Source: HyVt-443 sp964544655 (GTDB lineage: Bacteria; Pseudomonadota; Gammaproteobacteria; Chromatiales; Chromatiaceae). Taken from it: DNA of 64,000 nt. The notes beneath the pieces were generated by a model. The model searched no databases, was not told the DNA's origin, and was given only the letters and a program-made list of their open reading frames with translations. The stretch spans positions 1 to 64,000 of the forward strand of contig CAZJCM010000004.1 of the NCBI GenBank assembly GCA_964544655.1, read 5' to 3'. Below, piece by piece: positions 27,185 to 36,153 of this stretch (position 1 is its first letter; every line of letters begins with the position of its first letter). The translations under genes were made by a program, and so were the position numbers.

Positions 27185-28641
27185 GATCAGTAATGTCTGT
27201 AACACATATTGCCAGAATTGGCTTGTCGTTCCTTCTGTTTCTACTTTTCGCATCATCGGTGGAGGCCCGCTCGCTGCCGGACTTTACCGAACTGGCCAAG
27301 CAGAACAGTCCGGCTGTGGTCAACATCAGTACCACCCAGCACCGCTCGATCGATCGATTGCGGCGCAAATTCCATATCCCGGAGATCCCGGACATTCCTG
27401 AAGACAGCCCGCTGAATGAGTTCTTTCAGCGCTTTTTCGGGGAGGGGCTCGATCAGCTGGATCCCAACCCGCGCGAACGTGAAAGCCAGTCTCTGGGTTC
27501 CGGATTCATCATTTCCAGTGATGGTTATGTGATCACCAACAACCATGTCGTGGATGGTGCCGATGAGGTGATCGTCCGTTTGAGCGACCGGCGGGAATTC
27601 GTTGCCCGGGTGATCGGCAAGGACAAGCGCAGTGATGTGGCCTTGGTCAAGATCGATGCCGACAACCTGCCCAAGGTGAAGATCGGCAGTACCAAAAACC
27701 TGCAGGTGGGTGAGTGGGTGCTGGCCATCGGCTCGCCGTTTGGTTTCGACCACTCGGTCACTGCAGGGATCGTCAGTGCCAAGGGGCGCAGCCTGCCGAA
27801 TGAGAATTACGTACCTTTCATCCAGACCGACGTCGCCATCAATCCGGGTAACTCCGGCGGGCCTCTGTTCAACATGGATGGCGAGGTGGTGGGGGTCAAC
27901 TCCCAGATCTACAGCCGTACCGGTGGCTATATGGGGCTCTCTTTCGCTATTCCCATCGAAATGGCCATGAGTGTGGTGGAACAGTTGCGGACCAAAGGAC
28001 GGGTGACGCGGGGTTGGCTCGGGGTGCTGATCCAGGACGTGACCCGTGAACTGGCCGACTCCTTCGGTATGCGCCATCCCAAGGGGGCATTGGTGGCAAA
28101 GGTTCTGCCCGACAGCCCGGCCAGCCGGGCAGGTATCCAGCCTGGGGACATCATCCTTAAATACAATGGCACATCGATCACCAATTCCACCATGCTGCCC
28201 CCTCTCGTGGGGGTCAGCCGGGTCGATCGGGCTGCCCGGGTAGAGGTTCTGCGGGCCGGTAAGACCATGGAGCTGAATGTCAATATTGGTGAACTGCCCC
28301 AGGAGGAAGCGCTGGAGCAAGCTGCAAAAGTGAAGGCGAAAGGTGCGGATGCAGCACTGCTCGGCTTGGCGGTGACCGATATCAGTCCGGAAATCGCCCA
28401 GCAGCTGGGATTGGAGCGCGCTCAGGGCGTGCTGGTGGAAGAGGTTGCGCCAGGGCCGGCCCTGGCCGCGGGCATCAAGCGCGGCGATGTGATTCAGATG
28501 ATCGGCGGGGAGCGGGTGAAAAATGTCGCCGAGTTCCGCGCTCAGGTGAAAAAACTGCCCAGTGGACGATCCACTGCTGTATTGGTACTGCGGGACAGCG
28601 GACCGCTTTTCCTTGCTATGCGGGTGCCGGAGAAGGAGTGA
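27181..28641 (+). CDS. degP: periplasmic serine endoprotease DegP/MucD
   Basis: This HtrA protease and chaperone acts on misfolded envelope proteins. The length is 486 residues with a signal peptide cut after about SSVEA; ATG 27193 is an alternative start. The catalytic triad is His in NNHVVDG, Asp in RSDVALVKID and Ser in NPGNSGGPLF. Two PDZ domains follow (GWLGVLIQDVT and LLGLAVTDISPE regions). As last gene of the rpoE block it corresponds to mucD of Pseudomonas. It is expected to be sigma-E dependent. Confidence 0.96.
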   Translation: MRSVMSVTHIARIGLSFLLFLLFASSVEARSLPDFTELAKQNSPAVVNISTTQHRSIDRLRRKFHIPEIPDIPEDSPLNEFFQRFFGEGLDQLDPNPRERESQSLGSGFIISSDGYVITNNHVVDGADEVIVRLSDRREFVARVIGKDKRSDVALVKIDADNLPKVKIGSTKNLQVGEWVLAIGSPFGFDHSVTAGIVSAKGRSLPNENYVPFIQTDVAINPGNSGGPLFNMDGEVVGVNSQIYSRTGGYMGLSFAIPIEMAMSVVEQLRTKGRVTRGWLGVLIQDVTRELADSFGMRHPKGALVAKVLPDSPASRAGIQPGDIILKYNGTSITNSTMLPPLVGVSRVDRAARVEVLRAGKTMELNVNIGELPQEEALEQAAKVKAKGADAALLGLAVTDISPEIAQQLGLERAQGVLVEEVAPGPALAAGIKRGDVIQMIGGERVKNVAEFRAQVKKLPSGRSTAVLVLRDSGPLFLAMRVPEKE

Positions 28642-28678
28642 TCGGTCATGCTGGATCCAGCACGGCGGGCAGATCCTG

Positions 28679-28954
28679 ATGGGCGCGGGCGATGAAGCCA
28701 ATGGTGCCGGAGATGGTCCTGGCCTGAGCTTCTATTTTCGCCAGGGTTGTCACCTGTGTGACGATATGTGGCTGCAGTTATGTGAGCAGCCACGCTTCGC
28801 GGAACTGCACATAGAACGGCTGGATGTGGATCAGGATCCACAGTTGCAGGCCCGCTACGGCACCCTGATCCCGGTCCTGGCTGCAGGGGATGAAGTGATC
28901 TGCCACTATTATCTGGATCCGGATGCCCTGTCCCGTTACCTCGACCGTGCCTGA
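28679..28954 (+). CDS. glutaredoxin-like (DUF836) protein
   Basis: A small protein of 91 residues when read from ATG 28679. It has a thioredoxin-like redox motif at LSFYFRQGCHLCDDMWLQL, in which CHLC is the CxxC pair, then a VDQDPQLQARYGTLIPVL stretch with the cis-Pro in IPVL, as in the DUF836/glutaredoxin-like family. It lies 37 nt after degP on the same strand and before lepA, as often seen in gammaproteobacteria. Its redox partner is unknown. Confidence 0.85.
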   Translation: MGAGDEANGAGDGPGLSFYFRQGCHLCDDMWLQLCEQPRFAELHIERLDVDQDPQLQARYGTLIPVLAAGDEVICHYYLDPDALSRYLDRA

Positions 28955-28994
28955 TGCCACTTTCAGGTACAGCATACCAGGGGTTGAGCGGCAT

Positions 28995-29100
28995 GGTCCC
29001 TGCTCCCTCTTCCGAAGGACGCCGTAAACCCATCCCCGGGGGCTCGGCTGCGGCCATCCAGGCCGCAGATGCCTCCGCGAGAAGTAGCAGAGACCATATG
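28995..29100 (-). repeat. dispersed palindromic repeat, copy A
   Basis: This 106-bp stretch matches, on the opposite strand, the 105-bp stretch at 57017-57121. The 20-bp core at 29050-29069 is identical to 57048-57067 and includes the hairpin GCGGCC-TGGAT-GGCCGC. Each copy is also flanked by ends that mirror each other (GGTCCCTGCT and AGCAGAGACC). It takes up much of the 357-nt gap between the glutaredoxin-like gene and lepA. No gene is seen in it. Confidence 0.8.
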
Positions 29101-29201
29101 TGGAGTCACGCTGTCTGCAAGCAGTGGCAGCAGATTATGTTTTCATGACGTGACTCCGACCCCCCTGGTGCTGTTGGCATCAGCCGGGGTGTCGATGTGG
29201 T

Positions 29202-29229
29202 TTGAGGGGGGGGGAAACTGGAGTATGAT
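29202..29229 (+). promoter_or_regulatory. possible sigma-70 promoter for lepA
   Basis: TTGAGG (29202-29207) and TATGAT (29224-29229) are separated by 16 nt, which fits a sigma-70 promoter. It lies about 80 nt before lepA and upstream of the hairpin at 29266-29297, so transcripts from here must pass that hairpin. Confidence 0.5.
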
Positions 29230-29265
29230 AGCGACCACCCCGTAACTTATTGATAATAACTGAAA

Positions 29266-29297
29266 CGGGACTTTCTATACGGAAAGTTCCGTTTTTC
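29266..29297 (+). terminator. intrinsic terminator just before lepA
   Basis: CGGGACTTTC (29266-29275) pairs with GAAAGTTCCG (29282-29291), one G-U pair included, around a 6-nt loop, followed by TTTTTC. It is a good rho-independent terminator. It ends 14 nt before the lepA ATG. It may end the degP transcript, or act within the lepA leader. Confidence 0.75.
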
Positions 29298-29311
29298 ATT
29301 AGCTGGTACCC

Positions 29312-31117
29312 ATGACCGATCTGCAGCACATCCGCAACTTTTCCATCATTGCCCATATCGACCATGGTAAATCGACCATCGCCGACCGCTTCATTCAGGT
29401 CTGTGGCGGCTTGACCGCCCGGGAAATGGAGGCGCAGGTGCTCGACTCCATGGATCTGGAGCGTGAACGCGGTATCACCATCAAGGCCCAGAGCGTCACC
29501 CTCGATTACCGGGCGCGGGATGGCCAGATGTATAAGCTCAATTTCATCGATACTCCGGGTCATGTGGACTTCTCCTATGAGGTCTCCCGATCGCTGGCCG
29601 CCTGTGAAGGGGCGCTGCTGGTGGTGGATGCCGCCCAGGGCGTGGAGGCGCAGAGCGTGGCCAACTGCTACACCGCCATCGAACAGGGGCTGGAGGTGTT
29701 GCCGGTGCTGAACAAGATCGATCTCCCGGCCGCCGAGCCGGAGCGGGTGATCAAGGAGATCGAGGAGATCATCGGCCTGGAAGCGGAACATGCGGTTCAC
29801 GTCAGTGCCAAGACGGGGCAGGGAATACCCGAGCTGTTGGAGGAGCTGGTGCGTACCATCCCACCACCGGAGGGTGATGTAACAGCGCCGCTGCAGGCCC
29901 TGATCATCGATTCCTGGTTCGATCCCTATGTGGGTGTGATCTCTCTGGTGCGGGTGGTGAATGGCGTGATACGCCCCCGGGACAAGATGCATGTGATGTC
30001 CACCGGGCGTGTATACCAGGTGGATGAGGTGGGTGTGTTCACCCCCAAACGGCAACGCCGGCCCAGCCTCGGGACAGGCGAGGTGGGCTATATCATTGCC
30101 GGTATCAAGGAGATCGATGGTGTTCCTGTTGGCGACACCATTACCCTGGACAAAAATCGTGCTGAAGAGCCCCTGCCGGGGTTCGAAGAGATGCGGCCAC
30201 GGGTCTTTGCCGGGCTCTATCCGGTCAGTTCCGACGACTACAATGGCTTGCGTGAGGCGCTGCAGAAGTTGCGTCTGAACGATGCAGCCCTCCATTTTGA
30301 GCCCGAGACCTCCCAGGCCCTGGGATTTGGCTTCCGTTGCGGATTTCTCGGTATGCTGCACATGGAGATCGTGCAGGAGCGGCTGGAGCGCGAGTACAAC
30401 CTGGACCTGATCACCACCGCCCCGACCGTGATCTACCAGGTGGAGAAGAGCGATGGCACGGTGATTCATATCGATAATCCGGCCGATCTGCCGGACCCGG
30501 GGCAGATCAACGAGGTACGCGAGCCCATCATCGAGGCGCACATCCTGGTGCCCCAGGGCTATCTTGGAAATGTGATCAACCTCTGCATCGAGAAACGCGG
30601 GGTGCAGAAAAATATGCTCTACGTCGGCGGTCAGGTTCAGGTGACCTATGATTTGCCGATGAACGAAGTGGTGCTGGATTTCTTCGATCGCCTGAAATCG
30701 GTGAGCCGGGGTTACGCCTCGTTCGAGTATGAGTTCAAGAAATTCCAGGTGGCACCCCTGGTCAAGCTGGATATCCTGATCAACGGTGAGAAGGTGGACG
30801 CCCTCTCCATCATCGTACATCGGGATCATGCCGAGTCCCGCGGCCGGGAGCTGACGGTGAAGATGAAGGAGCTGATTCCGCGGCAGATGTTCGAGGTGGC
30901 GATCCAGGCGGCCATCGGCAGCAAGATCATCGCCCGTACCACGGTCAAGGCATTGCGCAAGAACGTCACCGCCAAATGCTATGGCGGGGATATCACCCGA
31001 AAACGCAAGCTGCTGGAGAAGCAGAAAGCGGGCAAGAAGCGGATGAAGCAGGTAGGCCGGGTGGAGATACCCCAGGAGGCGTTCCTTGCTGTGCTGAAGG
31101 TGGGCAAGGATAATTGA
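29312..31117 (+). CDS. lepA: elongation factor 4 (LepA)
   Basis: LepA is the ribosome-bound GTPase that helps with stalled or mis-translocated ribosomes. It has 601 residues, the normal length. The G1 motif is AHIDHGKST, G2 in ERERGITIKAQ, G3 DTPGHVD and G4 NKIDLPAAEP. The LepA-specific C-terminal domain ends with KRKLLEKQKAGKKRMKQVG. No good Shine-Dalgarno sequence is seen before the ATG. lepB follows after 97 nt, as in most gammaproteobacteria. Confidence 0.97.
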   Translation: MTDLQHIRNFSIIAHIDHGKSTIADRFIQVCGGLTAREMEAQVLDSMDLERERGITIKAQSVTLDYRARDGQMYKLNFIDTPGHVDFSYEVSRSLAACEGALLVVDAAQGVEAQSVANCYTAIEQGLEVLPVLNKIDLPAAEPERVIKEIEEIIGLEAEHAVHVSAKTGQGIPELLEELVRTIPPPEGDVTAPLQALIIDSWFDPYVGVISLVRVVNGVIRPRDKMHVMSTGRVYQVDEVGVFTPKRQRRPSLGTGEVGYIIAGIKEIDGVPVGDTITLDKNRAEEPLPGFEEMRPRVFAGLYPVSSDDYNGLREALQKLRLNDAALHFEPETSQALGFGFRCGFLGMLHMEIVQERLEREYNLDLITTAPTVIYQVEKSDGTVIHIDNPADLPDPGQINEVREPIIEAHILVPQGYLGNVINLCIEKRGVQKNMLYVGGQVQVTYDLPMNEVVLDFFDRLKSVSRGYASFEYEFKKFQVAPLVKLDILINGEKVDALSIIVHRDHAESRGRELTVKMKELIPRQMFEVAIQAAIGSKIIARTTVKALRKNVTAKCYGGDITRKRKLLEKQKAGKKRMKQVGRVEIPQEAFLAVLKVGKDN

Positions 31118-31214
31118 ACACCCCGTGGGTATGAACTGGTCTGGCCGGCGTGATCTCAGGGCGTCAGGGACGGGAAGGCAGGGCCGTATAATTAATAATC
31201 GAGTGAGTAGATAA

Positions 31215-32030
31215 ATGAATTTTGATTTTCCAGCCTTTCTGGTTCTAGCAACCTTCGTCACCGGTTTTGTCTGGCTCATGGATGTGGTGTTCTTCGCCCC
31301 CAAGCGGCGGGCAGGTGATGTCGATGGCAAGGCGCGGGAGCCACTGCTGGTGGAGTATGCCCGCTCCTTTTTTCCCATCATCCTGGCGGTGCTGGTGCTG
31401 CGCTCTTTTCTGGTGGAGCCGTTTCGTATCCCCTCTGGCTCCATGATGCCCACCTTGTTGGTGGGTGACTTCATCCTGGTCAACAAGTTTTCTTATGGTC
31501 TCCGTTTGCCGGTGATCAACAAGAAGGTGATCGAGTTGGGCGAACCTGAGCGCGGCGATGTGGTGGTGTTCAAATATCCCCGTGATCCCAGTGTCGATTA
31601 TATCAAGCGGGTGGTCGGCCTGCCGGGCGATACCGTGGCTTATCGCAACAAGACACTCTTTATCAACGGTGAAGCCCAGCCGCAGACCCCGATAGGGATA
31701 TACACGGGTATCGGCAGCGGCGCCCGGGAAACGGGTAGCCTGGAGTTGCTGGAAAACCTTACAGGTATCGAGCACCATATCCTGATCAATCCGCGGGTAC
31801 CCGATTTCGGTTTCGGTTGTCAGGTTTTGGCCAATGGCCCGGTGACGGTGCCAGAGGGCTACTATTTCGCGATGGGAGACAATCGTGACAATAGCAACGA
31901 CAGCCGTTGCTGGGGGTTCGTGCCGGAACAGAATCTGGTCGGCAAGGCGTTTGGTATCTGGATGAGCTGGGATACCAACCGGCCCGGTTTTCCGGTGGCA
32001 TGGGAGCGTCTCTGGAATGGTATCGATTAG
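31215..32030 (+). CDS. lepB: signal peptidase I
   Basis: LepB removes signal peptides from exported proteins at the inner membrane. It has 271 residues with two N-terminal membrane segments (FLVLATFVTGFVWLMDVVFF and SFFPIILAVLVLRSFLVEPF). The catalytic Ser is in PSGSMMPTL and the general-base Lys in DYIKRVVGLPGD. The later GDNRDNSNDSR box is conserved. A TATAAT-like sequence at 31187-31192 lies 22 nt before the start but lacks a good -35. Confidence 0.96.
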   Translation: MNFDFPAFLVLATFVTGFVWLMDVVFFAPKRRAGDVDGKAREPLLVEYARSFFPIILAVLVLRSFLVEPFRIPSGSMMPTLLVGDFILVNKFSYGLRLPVINKKVIELGEPERGDVVVFKYPRDPSVDYIKRVVGLPGDTVAYRNKTLFINGEAQPQTPIGIYTGIGSGARETGSLELLENLTGIEHHILINPRVPDFGFGCQVLANGPVTVPEGYYFAMGDNRDNSNDSRCWGFVPEQNLVGKAFGIWMSWDTNRPGFPVAWERLWNGID

Positions 32031-32042
32031 AGGGCGGTGTTG

Positions 32043-32417
32043 ATGAAGATGATGCAGCGGCAACGGGGCATGACCAGCATGGGCTGGTTGATCGTATTGG
32101 CCCTGATCGGTTTTTTTTCACTGTTGACGATCAAGATGGCGCCGGTATATCTCGAGCATTATTCAATAAAAACGGTACTGAAATCGTTGCGGGACGAGCC
32201 GAATATCACGCGCAAGACGACGGGAGAGGTGCGGCGCCTGATCATGAAACGGCTCGATATCAACGGTGTCTATGACCTGGACAGCAAGGCGGTCCGAGTA
32301 AAAAGGGACGATGGGGTGATGCATGTCGACATCACCTATGAAGTAAGGAAACCGATGATGGGGAATGTGGATGTGGTGATGGCATTCTCTGACCAGGTGG
32401 AGTTGATCTCAAATTGA
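32043..32417 (+). CDS. DUF4845 domain membrane protein
   Basis: A protein of 124 residues starting at ATG 32043 after AGAGGGCGG. The N-terminus is RQRGMTSMGWLIVLALIGFF, a single membrane anchor resembling a prepilin-like leader, with a small outer domain holding YLEHYSIKTVLKSL and VHVDITYEV-like strands (MHVDITYEVRKP). This matches DUF4845, which lies between lepB and rnc in many gammaproteobacteria, including Pseudomonas. Its function is unknown. It overlaps the rnc start by 4 nt. Confidence 0.88.
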   Translation: MKMMQRQRGMTSMGWLIVLALIGFFSLLTIKMAPVYLEHYSIKTVLKSLRDEPNITRKTTGEVRRLIMKRLDINGVYDLDSKAVRVKRDDGVMHVDITYEVRKPMMGNVDVVMAFSDQVELISN

Positions 32418-33091
32418 AGGCACCGGTCAGCCAGCTGATCCGGTCTATCGATTACCAGTTCAGCGATCCATCCCACTTGCAGTTGGCATTGACCCATCGC
32501 AGCGTTGGCGGGTCGAGCAACGAGCGCCTGGAGTTTCTGGGTGATGCCATTCTTGGCTTCGTGATAGCCGACCTGCTGTATGAGAAATTTCCTGCGGCCA
32601 ATGAAGGTCAGCTCAGTCGTATGCGAGCCAATCTGGTGAAAAAGGAGAGTCTGGCGCGCATTGCACGTGAACTGGAGCTGGGGCGGTATCTCCTGCTGGG
32701 CGCAGGAGAGTCGCGTAGTGGTGGCCATTCACGGGACTCGATACTGGCTGATGCCTTCGAGGCCGTGCTTGCCGCCATCTATCAGGATGGTGGCTATCCG
32801 GCTGCACGAAGCGTGATCACCTCCCTGTTCAGGCAGCGTATCGCGTCATTGCCCGCTGATGCTCAGGAAAAGGATCCAAAGACCCGTTTGCAGGAGTATT
32901 TGCAGTCCCGCAAGCAACCTATTCCCAGCTACTCGGTGGAGGCCATCACTGGTGAACAGCATAACCAACGGTTCGTCGTGGTGTGCCAGGTGCAGACACC
33001 GCCGATGACTACCGAGGGAGAGGGGCACAGCCGCCGCCGGGCAGAGCAGGCTGCCGCAGCACGAATGCTACAACAGCTGATGAAGGCGTGA
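32414..33091 (+). CDS. rnc: ribonuclease III
   Basis: RNase III cuts double-stranded RNA in rRNA and mRNA processing. It has 225 residues, and a TTG start overlapping the DUF4845 stop (TTGA) is used because no ATG fits. The catalytic signature NERLEFLGDAILGFV lies near residue 37 and a second acidic site is in DAFEAVLAAIY. The double-stranded RNA-binding domain covers about 153-222, with KDPKTRLQEYLQS and RRRAEQAAAARML. Era follows 5 nt later. Confidence 0.96.
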   Translation: MKAPVSQLIRSIDYQFSDPSHLQLALTHRSVGGSSNERLEFLGDAILGFVIADLLYEKFPAANEGQLSRMRANLVKKESLARIARELELGRYLLLGAGESRSGGHSRDSILADAFEAVLAAIYQDGGYPAARSVITSLFRQRIASLPADAQEKDPKTRLQEYLQSRKQPIPSYSVEAITGEQHNQRFVVVCQVQTPPMTTEGEGHSRRRAEQAAAARMLQQLMKA

Positions 33092-33096
33092 GACCA

Positions 33097-33987
33097 ATGA
33101 CACCAAGACACACAGGATATTGTGCCATCGTCGGGCGGCCTAATGTAGGCAAGTCCACCTTGCTCAACCGTCTGATCGGACAGAAGCTGGCTATTACCTC
33201 ACGCAAGCCACAGACCACACGTCACAGTATCCTCGGGGTGAAGACCCTGGATAGTGGCCAGGTGATCTATGTGGACACGCCGGGTATCCATCAGCGCGGC
33301 GATCACGCCATGAACCGCTATCTCAATCGCACGGCCAAGAGTGCCCTGGCGGGGGTCGATCTGATCCTGTTCGTGGTCGAGGCGTTGCACTGGACCGATG
33401 AGGATGCAGCGGTCCTGGCGGCATTGGACCAGCAGCAGTGCCCGGTCATTCTGGTGATCAACAAGGTCGACCAGGTAAAGAACAAACAGCTGATGCTGCC
33501 TTTTTTGGCTGAGGTGGCAGCGCGTTACGCCTTTGCCGAGGTGTTTCCGGTCTCAGCGCAAAACGGAGACAACGTGGATGCCCTGGAGGAAAGGGTGGTG
33601 TCACTGCTGCCGGAGGGGGAGAACATCTATCCGGAAGATCAGCTCACGGATCGCAGTGAACGCTTCTTTGCCGCAGAACTGGTACGTGAACAGCTTACCC
33701 GCCGCTATGCCAAGGAGATCCCCTATGCGTTGACGGTGGAGATCGAGCGCTTCGAGGACAAGGGGCGTCTCTATCATATCAGCGCCGTGATCTGGGTGGA
33801 GCGGGAAGGACAGAAGAACATCATAATCGGCCGCAAGGGTGAGGCGCTGAAAGAGGCAGCACGGCAGGCGCGCATCGAGATGGAGAGATTGTTTGGCAAG
33901 AAGGTATTTCTCGATACCTGGGTGAAAGTCAAGAAGAGCTGGTCCAATGATCAGAGTGCCTTGACCAGATTGGGTTATGGTGACTGA
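33097..33987 (+). CDS. era: GTPase Era
   Basis: Era is a GTPase needed for 16S rRNA maturation and 30S assembly. Starting at ATG 33097 gives 296 residues. G1 is GRPNVGKST, G3 DTPGIH, and G4 NKVD. The C-terminal KH domain includes IIIGRKGEALKEAARQARIE and ends DTWVKVKKSW. The end overlaps recO by 11 nt. Confidence 0.97.
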   Translation: MTPRHTGYCAIVGRPNVGKSTLLNRLIGQKLAITSRKPQTTRHSILGVKTLDSGQVIYVDTPGIHQRGDHAMNRYLNRTAKSALAGVDLILFVVEALHWTDEDAAVLAALDQQQCPVILVINKVDQVKNKQLMLPFLAEVAARYAFAEVFPVSAQNGDNVDALEERVVSLLPEGENIYPEDQLTDRSERFFAAELVREQLTRRYAKEIPYALTVEIERFEDKGRLYHISAVIWVEREGQKNIIIGRKGEALKEAARQARIEMERLFGKKVFLDTWVKVKKSWSNDQSALTRLGYGD

Positions 33988-34693
33988 CACCGGTTTGTCA
34001 CCGGCCTTTCTTCTGCACCGCCGGGCTTATGCCAACACCAGTCTGTTGATCGAATGCTTCACCCCATCCCAAGGCCGGTTTGCCGCGATCGTCAATGGTG
34101 TAAAAGGCAATAAGGGCCGGGGCGCCGGCCTGCTGCAGCCTTTCATTCCCCTCCTGATTCGCTGCTCCGGCCGCGGCGAGGTGAAGCGGTTGAATGTTTG
34201 GGAACCGGCCGGCGGCCAGGAAGTGCTGGAGGGAAAGGCCCTGTTCTGCGGCTTCTACCTGAATGAGTTGCTGATGCGCCTGCTGCAGAGAGACGACCCC
34301 CATCCTCAGTTGTTCAGTGTCTACGCGGAAACGCTTACCGCTCTGGGCTCCGGCCAACCGCTTGAGCCACTGTTGCGCTATTTTGAAGCAGACATGTTAC
34401 AACAACTGGGCTTCGGCCTGGTATTGAATCGGGATGGGGTGAACGGTGCGCCATTGGATCCCGATCGGCGCTATCATTATCTACCGGAGAGCGGACCTAT
34501 ACCTGCAGGGGCAGGGGCTCCCTGGATCACCACCGGTGCTACGCTGCTGGCGCTCCACCGCCGCCGGCTGCTTGGTGAACAGCAGTTGCGGGAGGCACGA
34601 AGCCTGTCCCGTTATGTGCTACGGCACTATCTTGGCGACCGGCCGCTGAAAAGCCGGGAACTGTTTCAGTCCACTACAGACCGAGGTCAATGA
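33977..34693 (+). CDS. recO: DNA repair protein RecO
   Basis: RecO helps RecR load RecA onto single-stranded DNA. The protein has 238 residues. The N-terminal OB fold starts SPAFLLHRRAYANTSLLIEC, with GRFAAIVNGVKGNKG. The helical C-terminal part has LNELLMRLLQRDDPHPQLF and LRYFEADMLQQLGFG. It overlaps era at the 5' end and pdxJ at the 3' end (ATGA). Confidence 0.95.
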   Translation: MVTDTGLSPAFLLHRRAYANTSLLIECFTPSQGRFAAIVNGVKGNKGRGAGLLQPFIPLLIRCSGRGEVKRLNVWEPAGGQEVLEGKALFCGFYLNELLMRLLQRDDPHPQLFSVYAETLTALGSGQPLEPLLRYFEADMLQQLGFGLVLNRDGVNGAPLDPDRRYHYLPESGPIPAGAGAPWITTGATLLALHRRRLLGEQQLREARSLSRYVLRHYLGDRPLKSRELFQSTTDRGQ

Positions 34694-35427
34694 CCACCAT
34701 GAATGCAGCGCGAGAAATCCTGCTCGGCGTCAATATCGACCATGTGGCCACCTTGCGGCAGCAGCGTGGTACCCGTTATCCAGAGACCCTGCAGGCGGCC
34801 CTGATAGCCGAACAGGCAGGGGCGGATGCCATCACCATCCATTTGCGTGAGGACCGGCGGCATATCCAGGAGCGTGATGTGGAATTGTTGCAACAGACCC
34901 TGCAGACGAGAATGAATCTGGAAATGGCGGCCACGGAAGAGATGCTTGCCATTGCCACGAAAATCCGGCCTGCCGACTGTTGCCTGGTCCCGGAGAAACG
35001 ACAGGAGTTGACGACCGAGGGCGGCCTGGACGTGGTTGCCAATGAGGCCCTGCTGAAGCCATATTGTGCCGCTCTGGCGGAGGCGGGCGTGCGGGTATCC
35101 CTGTTCATCGATGCGGACAGTGCCCAACTGGATGCCGCTGTCCGGGTGGGAGCACCGGTGGTCGAGCTGCACACGGGGCACTATGCCGATGCTCCCGACC
35201 GGACCTCCCGTGAACAGGAATTGGCACGCATCCGGCAGGCAGTGGACCATGGCCGGGGGCTCGGCCTGCAGGTAAACGCGGGACACGGGCTCGATTATCA
35301 CAATGTCCGTGCCATTGCGGCCATCGATGGTATCGAGGAATTGAACATCGGGCACGCCATCATCAGCCGGGCCATATTCAGTGGCCTCGATCGGGCGGTG
35401 CGGGATATGAAGCGGCTGCTGGCATGA
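34690..35427 (+). CDS. pdxJ: pyridoxine 5'-phosphate synthase
   Basis: PdxJ condenses 1-deoxyxylulose 5-phosphate with 3-amino-2-oxopropyl phosphate to pyridoxine phosphate. The length, 245 residues, is normal. Motifs include LGVNIDHVATLRQQRGT, TIHLREDRRHI, SLFIDADSAQL, ELHTGHYAD and HGLDYHNV. The gene lies after recO, as in the classic rnc-era-recO-pdxJ order. It is the last of this block; the two-component pair starts 60 nt later. Confidence 0.96.
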   Translation: MTTMNAAREILLGVNIDHVATLRQQRGTRYPETLQAALIAEQAGADAITIHLREDRRHIQERDVELLQQTLQTRMNLEMAATEEMLAIATKIRPADCCLVPEKRQELTTEGGLDVVANEALLKPYCAALAEAGVRVSLFIDADSAQLDAAVRVGAPVVELHTGHYADAPDRTSREQELARIRQAVDHGRGLGLQVNAGHGLDYHNVRAIAAIDGIEELNIGHAIISRAIFSGLDRAVRDMKRLLA

Positions 35428-35487
35428 TACAGCCTTACAGCTATTCCGCATCTGCGGTTTCCACGAAAGGGCAGTACAGCGACGAAT

Positions 35488-36153
35488 GTGCATATCCTGC
35501 TGATTGAAGACGACGAAATACTGGGCGATGGCCTCTGCACGGTGTTGATGCAGAACGGCCACATGGTGGAGTGGATGAAGGATGCCGAAAGCGCCACCGT
35601 CATCGATCAACAGACTGGATATGATTTTATTCTGCTGGATCTGAACCTTCCGGGTATGTCCGGCTTCGATCTGTTACAGCAGATGCGTGCCGATGGTTGC
35701 GTAACGCCTGTTCTGGTGACGACGGCACGAAGTGCTGTCCCTGATCTGGTTCGAGCCCTGGATCAGGGTGCGGACGATTACCTGGTGAAACCATTCGATA
35801 TGGCTGAACTATTGGCCAGGATCCGCGCCGTGCATCGGCGTTCCCAAGGTCAGCCCCCTCTCTCCCTGGGTCATGCCGGGCTGGTGTTGGATATCGATCG
35901 GCACAGGGTTGTTTTACAGGGAAACCCCATCGATCTTTCTGTCCGTGAATTCAACTTGCTGCAGGCATTGATGGAAAACCCAGGACGGGTGCTGACCCGC
36001 AGGCGCCTGGAGGAATTGCTCTATGGCGGAGCTGAGGAAGTGGCGAGCAATGCGATCGAAGTCCATATCCACCACTTGCGCAGGAAGCTTGGCCCGAACA
36101 TGATCAAAACCGTTCGGGGGGTTGGCTATGTCATGGGGCGTGTGGATCGATGA
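35488..36153 (+). CDS. OmpR/PmrA-family response regulator
   Basis: A QseB/PmrA/TctD-like regulator of 221 residues with a GTG start at 35488. The receiver has acidic pocket IEDDE, phospho-Asp in LLDLNLPGMSG and Lys in LVKPFDMAE. The C-terminal winged helix includes IDLSVREFNLLQALMENPGR, RRRLEELLYGG and IEVHIHHLRRKLG, with the last KTVRGVGYVMG. The stop overlaps its kinase gene by 4 nt. A perfect PmrA-type box lies 45 nt after the kinase gene and before the nine-haem cytochrome, a likely target. Confidence 0.93.
   Translation: MHILLIEDDEILGDGLCTVLMQNGHMVEWMKDAESATVIDQQTGYDFILLDLNLPGMSGFDLLQQMRADGCVTPVLVTTARSAVPDLVRALDQGADDYLVKPFDMAELLARIRAVHRRSQGQPPLSLGHAGLVLDIDRHRVVLQGNPIDLSVREFNLLQALMENPGRVLTRRRLEELLYGGAEEVASNAIEVHIHHLRRKLGPNMIKTVRGVGYVMGRVDR

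Noticed and set aside
27253..28701. 482-codon frame on the minus strand opposite degP
   Set aside because: Antisense shadow of a clear protease gene.
29180..31486. 768-codon frame on the minus strand opposite lepA
   Set aside because: It mirrors lepA and part of lepB; its sequence is a His-, Leu- and Gln-rich product of antisense reading of a G+C-rich gene, with no family features.
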